NCBI RefSeq assembly: GCF_028682635.1
Contig: NZ_JANHLK010000031.1
Span: forward strand, 1-64,000
Length of the DNA: 64,000 nt
Direction of reading: 5' to 3'
Source: Pseudomonas putida
GTDB lineage: Bacteria; Pseudomonadota; Gammaproteobacteria; Pseudomonadales; Pseudomonadaceae
The translations under genes and the position numbers were made by a program. This document shows positions 44,038 through 52,347 of the stretch, in pieces; position 1 is the first letter of the stretch; each line of letters starts with the position of its first letter. The notes below the pieces were generated by a model. It was given only the letters and a program-made list of their open reading frames with translations, did no database searches and had not been told where the DNA came from.

Positions 44038-45051
44038 CTACAGAGCGGCAGAAACCTTGTCCGCCACCTCTTGCGGCAACCACGCCTTCCAGACCTCCGG
44101 ATGCGCCTTCATGAACGCTTCGGCGGCCTGGCGCGGTGGCGTGTGCTTTTCACTCATCTCGGCCAAAGCCCGGTTCAACGGGTCAATGGGGAAATCGACC
44201 TTGGCGAAGAACTCGGCAATTTCCGGGTGCTGCTTCTGGAACGGCGTGGACACGCCGATGGACAGCTTCGAGGGCAGCGAGCGGGTCGGTTGCGGATTCG
44301 GGTTGTCGGCGTCGGTCAGGGTTTTCCAGGCCTGCGCATCGAAAGGCGGTTCCTCCAGCTGGATCAACTTGAAGCGACCGAGCAGCGGCGTGGGCGACCA
44401 GTAATAGAACAGCACTGGTTTGCCCCGGCGAATCGACGAGCTGATCTCCGCATCGAGCGCCGCCCCCGAGCCGCTGCGGAAGTTCACATAGCTGTCCTCG
44501 AGCCCATAGGCCTTGAGCTTCTGCTTGTTGACCACTTCCGAGGTCCAGCCGATGGGGCTGTTGAGGAAGCGGCCCTTGCTCGGTGCTTCAGGGTCCTTGA
44601 ACACGTCCTTGTACTTGGGCAAGTCCGTGACACTGCGCAAGTCCGGCGCCATCGCCTTGATGCCCTTGGCCGGATCGCCCTTGATCACGTACTCCGGCAC
44701 CCACCAGCCCTCGGTGGCACCCTTGACCGTGTCGCCCAGGCTCGCGACCTTGCCTTCGGCCTCCGCCTTGACCCAGACCGTGCTGCGTCCGGCCCACTCT
44801 TCGCCAATGACCTGGATGTCATTGTTGGCCAGTGCGGTTTCCAGGGTAATGGTGGTGCCCGGCAAGGTGTCGGTCGGCAGTCCATAGCCCTTCTCGACGA
44901 TGATCCGCAGGATATCGGTGATCAGGCTGCCGCTTTCCCAGTTGAGGTCGGCAAAGTGGATCGGTGCGCTGGCAGCCAGCACCGGAACGGGTGACGCCAA
45001 CAATCCGAACGTGGCCACGACAGCGGCCAGCAACCGGCGAATGCCTTTCAT
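44038..45051 (-). CDS. ABC transporter substrate-binding protein, ProX/OpuAC family (paralogue)
   Basis: 337 residues with a signal peptide (cleavage near VLAASAPIH), the same length as the protein at 3447-4460 and very similar along its whole length (WESGSLITDILRIIVEKGYG, IGEEWAGRS, TEGWWVPEYVIKGDP). It should bind a quaternary amine or similar cation in the periplasm. Like its paralogue it has no permease or ATPase gene alongside. A small dyad CAGTCA-AC-TGACTG lies upstream at 45124-45137. Confidence 0.85.
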   Translation of the reverse strand: MKGIRRLLAAVVATFGLLASPVPVLAASAPIHFADLNWESGSLITDILRIIVEKGYGLPTDTLPGTTITLETALANNDIQVIGEEWAGRSTVWVKAEAEGKVASLGDTVKGATEGWWVPEYVIKGDPAKGIKAMAPDLRSVTDLPKYKDVFKDPEAPSKGRFLNSPIGWTSEVVNKQKLKAYGLEDSYVNFRSGSGAALDAEISSSIRRGKPVLFYYWSPTPLLGRFKLIQLEEPPFDAQAWKTLTDADNPNPQPTRSLPSKLSIGVSTPFQKQHPEIAEFFAKVDFPIDPLNRALAEMSEKHTPPRQAAEAFMKAHPEVWKAWLPQEVADKVSAAL

Positions 45052-45123
45052 GCTTGTGCACCTCGTGCTGTTCACAGCAATAGCAGGATGGCCTGGCAGA
45101 AGACCGCGAAGCCTCTGAATACT

Positions 45124-45137
45124 CAGTCAACTGACTG
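45124..45137. promoter_or_regulatory. Small dyad upstream of the ProX-like gene
   Basis: CAGTCA-AC-TGACTG, a 6-base inverted repeat in the promoter region of the 44038-45051 gene. Possible operator only. Confidence 0.35.
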
Positions 45138-45169
45138 TAGTAGAGGTTCCTGCTTTCGAGGGACGGGGA

Positions 45170-45373
45170 TCAGTTATCGGATATTTCCTGCAGGCGGGCC
45201 AGCTCTCTCCTGACCATGCTGGCGTACGCCGCGGGTTGCAACGCGTAGATCTGCGAAGCCACCCAGTTCAGCCAGGCACCCTGCAGGACGGCCTTGTGCT
45301 CGAACAGGCGCAGGGCCTCGGCTTGCGCGCTGGCCTGGTGCTGCTGGTGGAAATCGGCGCGGGGCAGGCTCAC
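45170..45373 (-). CDS. Hypothetical protein, 67 aa
   Basis: A helical, alanine-rich protein (QASAQAEALRLFEHKAVLQG, then RRELARLQEISDN) starting at GTG 45373, which overlaps the TAG of the upstream gene by one base (TAGTG), so the two are probably co-translated. Family unknown. Confidence 0.6.
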   Translation of the reverse strand: MSLPRADFHQQHQASAQAEALRLFEHKAVLQGAWLNWVASQIYALQPAAYASMVRRELARLQEISDN

Positions 45374-45843
45374 TACTCACTGGCCTTGAACGTCACCAGT
45401 TCACCCTTGCGCCATTTCGCGGCCTTGGCGGTCACGGCCTTGAGGGTCTTGGTCAGGCCTTCCTGCAACTGCTGGTGGGCGGCGAATACCGTCACCACGC
45501 TATGGCCTTCCTTGAACAGGATGGCATGGCCATCGGCGGTGGTCACGAAGGCGTAGTCGCCCAGGCCGTAGACCGTCAGCTTGATGTCGCGGAACTTGAT
45601 TTCCAGCTTGCCGCCTTCGCGGCTGGGCAACACCGACGCGCTGAAATGATCGCCGACCTTGAGCTTGAGCCCCGGTTTATCGTCCACCACCAGCGCGGCT
45701 TCGGTGTCGATTTCGGCAACATAAATGCCTTCGGCGCTCTGTTCGGTAAGGTAGACGAAACGTGACTGAAACTGTTTAACCAGCTTTGCGCGCAAATCGC
45801 CCAGCACGAACAAAGCATGCATATCGAGATTACTTACTGCCAA
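45373..45843 (-). CDS. Hypothetical protein, 156 aa
   Basis: A soluble protein of mixed strand and helix character (FVYLTEQSAEGIYVAEIDTE, then LKLKVGDHFSASVLPSREGG) with a basic C-terminal tail (TLKAVTAKAAKWRKGELVTF). TTG 45843 has GGGGA at good spacing and gives MAVSNLDMHALF; ATG 45822 is the alternative. It is the first gene of a two-gene unit. No function recognised. Confidence 0.65.
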   Translation of the reverse strand: MAVSNLDMHALFVLGDLRAKLVKQFQSRFVYLTEQSAEGIYVAEIDTEAALVVDDKPGLKLKVGDHFSASVLPSREGGKLEIKFRDIKLTVYGLGDYAFVTTADGHAILFKEGHSVVTVFAAHQQLQEGLTKTLKAVTAKAAKWRKGELVTFKASE

Positions 45844-46252
45844 GGAAACATCCCCACATCTGAAAATGACGCCGCACGCGAAAAAAGCGCGCAGCCAAAA
45901 AAGCGGCAATGCCGAGGTGAAGCCAGATAACCCGGGTTGAGATCCTGGGATGAGCAGAGTGCTGATCCCTCTCGAGGCTTGAGCAGATTACTGGATGCCG
46001 TTCACATCGTCTCGCCCGGCGTTCGACAAAGGCTGAAGGAAAAAGCCCTCGGAACGGCCAGAAAAATACGGACTATCAACTTTAGGGAAAAAACTCTTAT
46101 AAAAAAGCACTTTTCTGACATATCGCCAGGCGAAAATTGCTTTAGATAACCCTTGTCCACCCACCAGTAAGGCTGATTCTAGAGCAGCGATGCTCACCGA
46201 GACTACCCATAACGACGAACATTACGTCGGCAAACCACGAAAAGGACTTCAT
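45844..46252. other. Gene-free stretch, AT-richer than average
   Basis: About 400 bases with no credible gene. 46080-46140 is markedly AT-rich (for example ctcttataaaaaagcacttt) and may hold a promoter for the following small gene. No sRNA family was recognised. Confidence 0.4.
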
Positions 46253-46492
46253 ATGTGCACACTGACACACTTTGCCCATCCCCAGGCATCTTACTCCAAC
46301 ACCCCATCTTCCCTGCACCCCGCGGTGTTTCTTGCCAGCGAAGCCGATGCTGCGCCGCCACGATTCCAGGTGGTCCTGGCGGGCAACGCTTTCTTCCATA
46401 TCAAGGAAACTTCCACGGGACACGTAAGAGGTTTCCGCGGCGACCATAACCAGGCCTGCGCCCTCGCCCGCGCACTTGAGTCACGTATGTGA
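46253..46492 (+). CDS. Hypothetical protein, 79 aa
   Basis: Start MCTLTHFAHPQ at 46253 has AAAGGACTTCAT upstream. The second half (RFQVVLAGNAFFHIKETSTG, then DHNQACALARALE) looks like a small alpha/beta domain. No family or signal peptide recognised. It lies in a run of small unknown genes. Confidence 0.6.
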   Translation: MCTLTHFAHPQASYSNTPSSLHPAVFLASEADAAPPRFQVVLAGNAFFHIKETSTGHVRGFRGDHNQACALARALESRM

Positions 46493-46646
46493 CACATTCG
46501 TCCCGTTTTCCCTTGAAGCTTTCGTCAGGCCGGCGACTTTACTCAGCCGCCGGCCTGCAACTGCTGCCATACTGCCCGACCAATCAAACGCGCCTGCCGG
46601 TGGCGGGCGCGTCAAACAACAATATTTTTCATGGGAAGGCTGCAAC

Positions 46647-46877
46647 GTGACGGAATTTGATATCGGCGAGTTTTTCATCAGGGGCGAAGCCAGGGAAATC
46701 GACGGCGAATTCCAGGCCGTGATCGTGATGCGCGCCAAACCGCCGCTGAAAACCGTGACCTATCATCAGGTCGAGAAAGATCGCTGGTTCAAATCCTCCG
46801 ACATCGCCGCCCTCGCCGCCCAGCAATCGGCCAGGGAACTCAAGGACGCCGTCGATGCGGGCGCCTTGAAAAGCTGA
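46647..46877 (+). CDS. Hypothetical protein, 76 aa
   Basis: GTG start at 46647 with GGAAGG seven bases upstream gives MTEFDIGEFFIRGEAREIDG; a beta-rich N-terminal half followed by a helix (SDIAALAAQQSARELKDAVD). No family recognised. GTG was chosen because earlier in-frame sequence lacks a ribosome-binding site. Confidence 0.6.
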   Translation: MTEFDIGEFFIRGEAREIDGEFQAVIVMRAKPPLKTVTYHQVEKDRWFKSSDIAALAAQQSARELKDAVDAGALKS

Positions 46878-47016
46878 CGGGCGAATTTGCGGTCTATGCT
46901 CACTGCTGCGTTTGAACATCGTTTTCGAACTTACTGAAGCCCGCCTCCCTCAGATGTAACGCAGGCGCGCTTCATATCTTTCACTCGACACGACCGATGA
47001 CCGCAAGGAGATCAAG

Positions 47017-47256
47017 ATGGAATCACCGACCCACGACCTGAAAGGCCTGTTCGACCAGCTCGGCCTGGACTCCAGCCAGCGAGCCATTGACGATTTCATT
47101 GCCGACCATTCCCCCCTGCCCGACGACAAAAAACTCATCGACGCCGATTTCTGGACCCCGCAACAGGCAGGCTTCCTCAAAGAACAATTGCGTGAAGACG
47201 CCGACTGGGCGCGGGTGGTCGACGACCTGAACCTGCGCATGCATCAGGTTCACTAG
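47017..47256 (+). CDS. DUF2789 family protein
   Basis: 79 residues starting MESPTHDLKGLFDQLGLDSS, with HSPLPDDKKLIDADFWTPQQ in the middle, which matches the DUF2789 pattern. Soluble and acidic. AAGGAGATC precedes the start. Function unknown. Two bases separate its stop from the convergent gene. Confidence 0.8.
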   Translation: MESPTHDLKGLFDQLGLDSSQRAIDDFIADHSPLPDDKKLIDADFWTPQQAGFLKEQLREDADWARVVDDLNLRMHQVH

Positions 47257-47258
47257 CC

Positions 47259-47468
47259 TCAGGCACAGTGCCGGCTGCCTGCCGTTTCGGCGCGCAATTG
47301 CGCCAACCAGGCAGCCTTGCACTCTTCGGCTTCATAACGACTGGAATAGGCAGTGCCACGGCGTTCGCCATTGAGCAGCACCACCCAGCAGATGCTTTGG
47401 CCCAAAGCCCGTAGACTGGCGGGTACTCCGCTGCCGATCATGACCGCGACATCAACTTTATTGTGCAT
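47259..47468 (-). CDS. Hypothetical protein, 69 aa
   Basis: Small protein with a hydrophobic N-terminal half (VDVAVMIGSGVPASLRALGQ) and AYSSRYEAEECKAAWLAQLR near the end. GGAGGCGCAGC lies before ATG 47468. No family recognised. Confidence 0.6.
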   Translation of the reverse strand: MHNKVDVAVMIGSGVPASLRALGQSICWVVLLNGERRGTAYSSRYEAEECKAAWLAQLRAETAGSRHCA

Positions 47469-47588
47469 GCTGCGCCTCCAATTCCGTTAGCTACCTAACT
47501 AATAGAGGTATGGTAACGACTTCACAGGCACGCAAACAATATCGACTTTGTATAGCTTCGTTACCAAAATTGTAACAATAGCCTTCCA

Positions 47589-49193
47589 TCATCGAGGGTT
47601 TTCCGGTTTGTAGCCCAGGCGCAAACCACCCCAATGGCGGCCCTTGAGCATGATCGGCACCGACAGGTCGTGCATCAATTCGCCGGTGTCGCGGGTGTAG
47701 GTCTGCAACAGCACCGCCTGCTGATGACTGCCACAGCGGATCCCCGTGCGGTCGGCGAATTTGCGTTTGCTGCGGTTCTGCAGGGTATCGCGCTGTACGT
47801 CGCCGGTCAGTGGCTGGCTGAACGCCTTGTTATGCGTCGGCACATAGCCCTGCTGGGTGCAGGCGATGGCGAACACAAGGCCTTCGTGGCGTGGCAGCAG
47901 TGGCTCCTGGATCCCTGGCAAGACCTGATCGGTGTAGCGATCAAAACGCGTCCGGTATTTGGTCGGGTGGGTATCGGGGATCGCCTGGTAATGGCGGTCG
48001 AACAGGTCTTCGAGGCTGATCTGCCCCGCCTCGATGTCGGCCTCGAAACGCGCGGCGATCTGGCTCGCGCCTTCCCGGGCCAGGTCGTAGATCCGCTGGT
48101 GGTAGTCATCCAGGCCGACTTCGGCGAGGCGCTCGCTGATGGTCTCGGCCTGGCCTTCCATCTGCACCGCTGCCAGGGCCAGGCGCTGGGTCTGTTGGTC
48201 GCTGATGGCCAGGTCGCTGCGCATCTGCTCGATGGCGTGAAACAGGCTATCGAGTTGTTCGCGGTTGGTTTCCGCACCGCGGGCGATCTCACCGACCTGG
48301 CTTTCGACGCTGGCAGCCAGGCGGGCGATATTTTCCAGGTGCTGGCCAGTCTGTTCGACCTGCTGGACCCCGGTGTCGAGGTCGCCCGACAACTGGCGGA
48401 TCTGCTCGACCACTTGCGCGGTGCGTTGCTGGATATCGGCCACCATCTCCCCGACTTCGCCGGTGGCCGTGGCAGTGCGCGCGGCAAGCCCGCGGACCTC
48501 ATCGGCCACCACCGCAAAGCCTCGCCCGTGTTCTCCAGCCCGCGCCGCTTCAATCGCCGCGTTCAAGGCCAGCAGGTTGGTCTGGCTGGCGATGGACTGG
48601 ATCACCAGCGTGACCCGCTGGATCTCATCGCTGCGCAGGCTCAGGGCCTCAATCAGTTCACGGCTGTTGCTGGCCCGCTGGCTGAGCTGGTGCATGCGGG
48701 CGATGGACTCGATCAATTCGGTGCGCCCTGCCACGCCGCTCTGATGTGCTTCGCTCGCGGCACTGAGCGCCTGGCGACTGAGGGTGGAGGTGGCCTGCTC
48801 GGTGGCGATCATGACTTCGGCATTGCCGACGATTTGCGCCGCCGCGCCCAGTTGCGATTGCAACTTGTCCGCCAGTTGCTTGACCGAAAAGGCCACGCCA
48901 GCGGCTGACAGGGCGTTATGACTGGTGGTGTAGGAAAGTTCGCGGGTCAGCGCCGAAAGCGCGCTGGAGGTATTGGCAGGTACCGCTTCGGGCGATGCGC
49001 GAGTACGCAGGCGCGGCAGCCAGATGATCAGCACCGCCACAGGCAGGCCCAGGTAGAGCGACCAGCCGCCCAGGGTCATGCCACACAGCAACAGCACCAG
49101 GGCGATGCTTTGCAGAGTCGGCGTCAGCCAGCGGTTTTTCGGCAAAAGCACCGGTGCAGGCAATGCCGCATCCCGAGATCCGTCTCTCGTCAT
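47589..49193 (-). CDS. Methyl-accepting chemotaxis protein with C-terminal sensor region
   Basis: 534 residues. Two closely spaced hydrophobic helices (about 25-60) sit near the N terminus with little periplasmic sequence; the signalling coiled coil follows, with its tip IASQTNLLALNAAIEAARAG (about 200-220). The last 140 residues form an extra domain (FDRYTDQVLPGIQEPLLPRH, LVFAIACTQQGYVPTHN, LMHDLSVPIMLKGRHWGGLR) that is probably a cytoplasmic sensory domain. The signal is therefore likely internal. ATG 49193 follows GGGGTGAC. Confidence 0.88.
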   Translation of the reverse strand: MTRDGSRDAALPAPVLLPKNRWLTPTLQSIALVLLLCGMTLGGWSLYLGLPVAVLIIWLPRLRTRASPEAVPANTSSALSALTRELSYTTSHNALSAAGVAFSVKQLADKLQSQLGAAAQIVGNAEVMIATEQATSTLSRQALSAASEAHQSGVAGRTELIESIARMHQLSQRASNSRELIEALSLRSDEIQRVTLVIQSIASQTNLLALNAAIEAARAGEHGRGFAVVADEVRGLAARTATATGEVGEMVADIQQRTAQVVEQIRQLSGDLDTGVQQVEQTGQHLENIARLAASVESQVGEIARGAETNREQLDSLFHAIEQMRSDLAISDQQTQRLALAAVQMEGQAETISERLAEVGLDDYHQRIYDLAREGASQIAARFEADIEAGQISLEDLFDRHYQAIPDTHPTKYRTRFDRYTDQVLPGIQEPLLPRHEGLVFAIACTQQGYVPTHNKAFSQPLTGDVQRDTLQNRSKRKFADRTGIRCGSHQQAVLLQTYTRDTGELMHDLSVPIMLKGRHWGGLRLGYKPENPR

Positions 49194-49332
49194 ATTTGTC
49201 ACCCCGCAAAATATTCTAGTTGTTGTCTTCGCATTAAACGCCGGCACAAGGCCATTATCCATGAGCCTTTAGTCGGGGACGTTGCAGCAGATCAATAGAA
49301 GTCAGCGGGGATTTGTGTAGACGTCAAAAAGC

Positions 49333-49408
49333 AAAGATCGCAGCCTGCGGCAGCTCCTACAGGGGTTCGCTTAAACCTGTAGGAGTTGCCGAAGGCTGCG
49401 ATCTTTTC
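49333..49408. repeat. Tail-to-tail pair of 'agatcgcagcct' repeats
   Basis: aaagatcgcagcctgcggca and its inverse (gccgaaggctgcgatctttt) lie about 30 bases apart between two minus-strand genes. The T-run on one side lets it serve as a terminator for the DksA-like gene. Confidence 0.75.
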
Positions 49409-49443
49409 AAGCAGCCCACCTTTAATGGGCTACTTCACGGGAA

Positions 49444-49848
49444 TCAGGCCTGACGCTGGTGCTTGTCGATCTGCTCGTGACGTTCTTGAGCTTCGATGCA
49501 GTACTTGGTGGTCGGGCTGATCAGCAGGCGCTTGAGGCCGATCGGCTCGCCGCTGTCATCGCACCAGCCGAAGCTGTCTTCCTTGATACGTTCCAGGGCT
49601 TGTTCCAACTGGGGCAGCATGCGCTGATCACGATCGATCGCGTTCACCAGCCAGGTGCGCTCTTCTTCGACGGAAGCGGCGTCAGCCGGGTCGGCCGGGG
49701 TGTCCAGGCTTTCGATGGCGATGCGGTTCTGTTCGATGCGCTCGTGGGTTTCGACTTTCATGTTCTGCAACAGCTCGGAGAAAAAAGCATGTTGCTCGGC
49801 ATTCATGTAGTCATCCGCCGGCATGGCCAGCAACTTGTCCTTTGTCAT
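49444..49848 (-). CDS. DksA/TraR family protein with only two zinc-finger cysteines
   Basis: 134 residues: N-terminal coiled coil (about 20-95) with an acidic tip region (DTPADPADAASVEEERTWLV) and a C-terminal globular part GWCDDSGEPIGLKRL...KYCIEAQE. Classical DksA has CxxC...CxxC; here the pattern is C-D-D-S and C-I-E-A, so a structural zinc is unlikely, as in the zinc-independent DksA2 of P. aeruginosa. It would bind RNA polymerase in the secondary channel and act with (p)ppGpp. The cellular role of this paralogue is inference. Confidence 0.8.
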   Translation of the reverse strand: MTKDKLLAMPADDYMNAEQHAFFSELLQNMKVETHERIEQNRIAIESLDTPADPADAASVEEERTWLVNAIDRDQRMLPQLEQALERIKEDSFGWCDDSGEPIGLKRLLISPTTKYCIEAQERHEQIDKHQRQA

Positions 49849-50210
49849 TGATATCTCTATAAAAAACGTGCATTAAGGCGAATTAGGGAGCGTTGCGGCG
49901 GACCATCGAAGGTCATCGCAAAGGCGCCGTTTATACCAAGCGCCACCCGGCACTCAATTTAAGAGGGGCGGCAGTCTAAGGCCGACTTGAGGCCTCAGCA
50001 ACTGAAAAGACAGCGAATTTGTCCGACAAGGCCTCGAAAATGCTCTATGACAGGCATCCAGGCGGATATCGGAGTGCGTTTATAGCAAGAAATTCAATCA
50101 TGCACAGGGATATGCATGACAAACCGCTGAGCTGCATGCCCCACTGTGCGGGTCGATCGGGCTCAGCTAAGGTTGTGGCTCGGCAAATGGCTATCTCAAG
50201 GAGCGGTTAT
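49849..50210. other. Gene-free stretch upstream of the GST gene
   Basis: About 360 bases between divergent genes with no supported coding sequence or clear hairpin. It presumably contains promoters for both the DksA-like gene and the GST gene, but no convincing elements were recognised. Confidence 0.35.
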
Positions 50211-50825
50211 ATGAAGCTGATCGGCATGCTGGACTCACCTTACGTGCGACGCGTCGCCATTTCGGCCAAGCGCCTGGGCATCGACCTGGAGCAGCAATCG
50301 GTGTCGGTGTTCAGGACCTTCGAGCAGTTCAAGCAGATCAACCCGGTGGTCAAGGCGCCTACCCTGGTGCTCGACGATGGCGAGGTGTTGATGGATTCGA
50401 CGCTGATCATCGATTACCTGGAAGCCCTGGCCGGGCCTGGCCGCAGCCTGATGCCCCAGGGTATCGAGCAACGCCTGCGTGCATTGCGCCTGATTGGCCT
50501 GGCACTCGCAGCCAGCGAAAAGTCGGTGCAGCTTTATTATGAGCGCAACCTGCGCCCGGCAGAGATCCAGTTCCAACCCTGGGTCGAACGCGTCGTGGGG
50601 CAACTGGCGGCGTCTTATTCGGCGCTGGAACGGGAGTTGGAAAAGCAGGCGCTGCCGAGTGACGGCTTGATTGGTCAGGATGGCATTACCCTCGCCGTGG
50701 CGTGGAGTTTTACCAATCTGGTAGTGCCGGATCAGGTTGATGCCGCGCAGTTTCCGCTGATTGCTGCGTTTACCGCTTATGCCGAGGGGCTTGAGGCGTT
50801 TGTTGCTACGCCGATTGATGGATGA
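50211..50825 (+). CDS. Glutathione S-transferase family protein
   Basis: 204 residues: thioredoxin-like N-terminal domain (MKLIGMLDSPYVRRVAISAK with the Ser-Pro active-site region, then KAPTLVLDDGEVLMDSTLII with the cis-Pro and the glutathione-binding Asp-Ser) and a helical C-terminal domain. AAGGAGCGG precedes ATG 50211; the longer frame from 50019 is rejected because family similarity starts at this Met. The substrate is unknown. Confidence 0.88.
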   Translation: MKLIGMLDSPYVRRVAISAKRLGIDLEQQSVSVFRTFEQFKQINPVVKAPTLVLDDGEVLMDSTLIIDYLEALAGPGRSLMPQGIEQRLRALRLIGLALAASEKSVQLYYERNLRPAEIQFQPWVERVVGQLAASYSALERELEKQALPSDGLIGQDGITLAVAWSFTNLVVPDQVDAAQFPLIAAFTAYAEGLEAFVATPIDG

Positions 50826-50845
50826 ATTTATAGCGCCTGATAAGG

Positions 50846-50920
50846 CCTCTTCGCGAGCAAGCCCGCTCCCACAGGGGAATGCGGTCCACACTGTGGGAGC
50901 GGGCTTGCTCGCGAAGAGGC
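50846..50920. repeat. Tail-to-tail REP pair
   Basis: cgcgagcaagcccgctccca and its inverse separated by about 20 bases, downstream of the GST gene. Confidence 0.8.
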
Positions 50921-50950
50921 AATTACAGCCAACATCAATGTAACTGCCGA

Positions 50951-50987
50951 AAATAAAAACGCCGCTCCTGCGCAAGGCAGGAGCGGC
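50951..50987 (-). terminator. Rho-independent terminator (minus strand)
   Basis: GCCGCTCCTGC / GCAGGAGCGGC stem (50961-50971, 50977-50987), loop GCAAG, followed on the minus strand by GTTTTTATTT. It ends the transcript of the 24-residue protein gene. Confidence 0.85.
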
Positions 50988-51008
50988 AGAGGCACAAGCC
51001 TCAAGAGA

Positions 51009-51083
51009 TCAGTGCATGAACAGAGCGATCAGGATGATGATCGGGATAGGTACGCCGAGAAAGAACAACAATAATGAACGCAT
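51009..51083 (-). CDS. 24-residue hydrophobic membrane peptide
   Basis: MRSLLLFFLGVPIPIIILIA plus LFMH: a single probable membrane helix with an internal Pro-x-Pro. ATG 51083 is preceded by TGGAG, and a strong terminator lies 20 bases after the stop, so it has the anatomy of a real gene. It follows the larger membrane protein gene by 15 bases and is probably co-transcribed. Function unknown. Confidence 0.65.
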   Translation of the reverse strand: MRSLLLFFLGVPIPIIILIALFMH

Positions 51084-51098
51084 GATGATTCTCCAGGG

Positions 51099-52028
51099 TT
51101 AACGAATCGGTGCGGGGCTGACGTAGGTGTCGGTTTCCACATACACCACGGCATCCCGACGACGGCCACCAAAGGTCGCGGCAAGGCTGGCGAAGAACGC
51201 CCCGGCCAACAGCGCGACGAACATCCACAAGGTGGTCCAGGCAGCGACTTTGGCGGCAGTGTCAGCAGCCTGTTGCGCAGCCAGCTTGGCGTCGGCCACG
51301 GCTTTTTGCGTACGGGCATAGACTTCGTCCACACGACGCTCCGCGTCCGCTTGCGTCAGGTTGGTCCGCTGCGCCACCAGTTGAGCCAGGTAAGTGCGGT
51401 CTTCAGGGGACAACTGGCCATCGCTCAGGGAACGCACGAAAATGCGCGTCACAGTGCCGCGGGCGGCGTCATCGCTGACGGCAGCCGGACGGTCATCGCG
51501 AAACAGGCTGTCGATGTAGTAGCCGTACTGATCGCTGTCGGTATTGGCTGCCGCGGTGCCTGCCGCCTGGGTCACGGCGTTGGCGGCGCCACCGGCGACC
51601 TGCGCCCCGGCTTGCACCCCGCCACTGACGATGCTGCTGACCGAGCCGGCCACCAGTGTCGCCGTCACCAGCGTCGCCACGCACCAGGCGAGAAAGCCGT
51701 GGGCGGTGTCGCGAAAGTAGACTTCATCGCCATGCATGTAAGCCCACTTCACCCGCAGCCGGCCTGCGATGTAGCCACCGGCCCCGGACGCAACGATTTG
51801 CGTGACGGCCAGCCAGACAATCGTCGAAATGCCCAGCCCCTTGGCGCTCATGCCTTCATTGGCCCACGGCGAAACCGCCGAGAACCCCAGGCCGAAACCG
51901 AGCAGTACCAGGATCAGCGACAACGCCGCGGCAGCCGCGGCCCCGGCGAATATCGCACCCCAGGACACGCCGGACACTGTGCTCGACTCATCCGTGGCGG
52001 GATAGAAACCCTCAGAGGATCTATTCAT
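51099..52028 (-). CDS. Hypothetical membrane protein, 309 aa
   Basis: Membrane helices near 22-50, 65-88, 112-135 and 270-292 surround a long Ala/Thr-rich and charged loop (about 150-265) with a coiled-coil segment (ADAERRVDEVYARTQKAVAD). Glycine-rich helices (GAIFAGAAAAAALSLILVLL) are prominent. No enzymatic motif. Probably an envelope stress or structural protein; function unknown. Co-oriented with the tiny hydrophobic peptide gene downstream. Confidence 0.7.
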   Translation of the reverse strand: MNRSSEGFYPATDESSTVSGVSWGAIFAGAAAAAALSLILVLLGFGLGFSAVSPWANEGMSAKGLGISTIVWLAVTQIVASGAGGYIAGRLRVKWAYMHGDEVYFRDTAHGFLAWCVATLVTATLVAGSVSSIVSGGVQAGAQVAGGAANAVTQAAGTAAANTDSDQYGYYIDSLFRDDRPAAVSDDAARGTVTRIFVRSLSDGQLSPEDRTYLAQLVAQRTNLTQADAERRVDEVYARTQKAVADAKLAAQQAADTAAKVAAWTTLWMFVALLAGAFFASLAATFGGRRRDAVVYVETDTYVSPAPIR

Positions 52029-52347
52029 TGTTGTATCGCTCCAGGCAGAAAGATGGTGTTACAAGTCTCGAAAGAGCAATTGCAGTCACCGTGCCAGTCG
52101 CGTTTTTTTAATAAATCGTTGTCCGTCATATAGTTACAAAGTTTGAACTTCCACGGGCCATGCAATATGCAACGTAGGGGTCTGTTCAGCGGGTTTTATG
52201 CATTGATTTGAAAGATCAAAAGATCGCAGCCTTCGGCAGCTCCTTGGGGTGGATAGTGCTTCAAATGAACTTTTATTTAGTAAGCCTGCGATCATTTCTT
52301 GGCAAAATGGCGCACAAACGTTGTGAACACCTAATCAGGCCAGCCTT
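52029..52347. other. Gene-free stretch before the two-component system
   Basis: Contains a half element of the 'aaaagatcgcagcct' repeat family (about 52208-52245). The rest shows no gene and no clear promoter hexamers. Confidence 0.5.

Noticed and set aside
46080..46140. Small RNA in the AT-rich gap before 46253
   Set aside because: No clear promoter-plus-terminator unit or known sRNA motif could be recognised.
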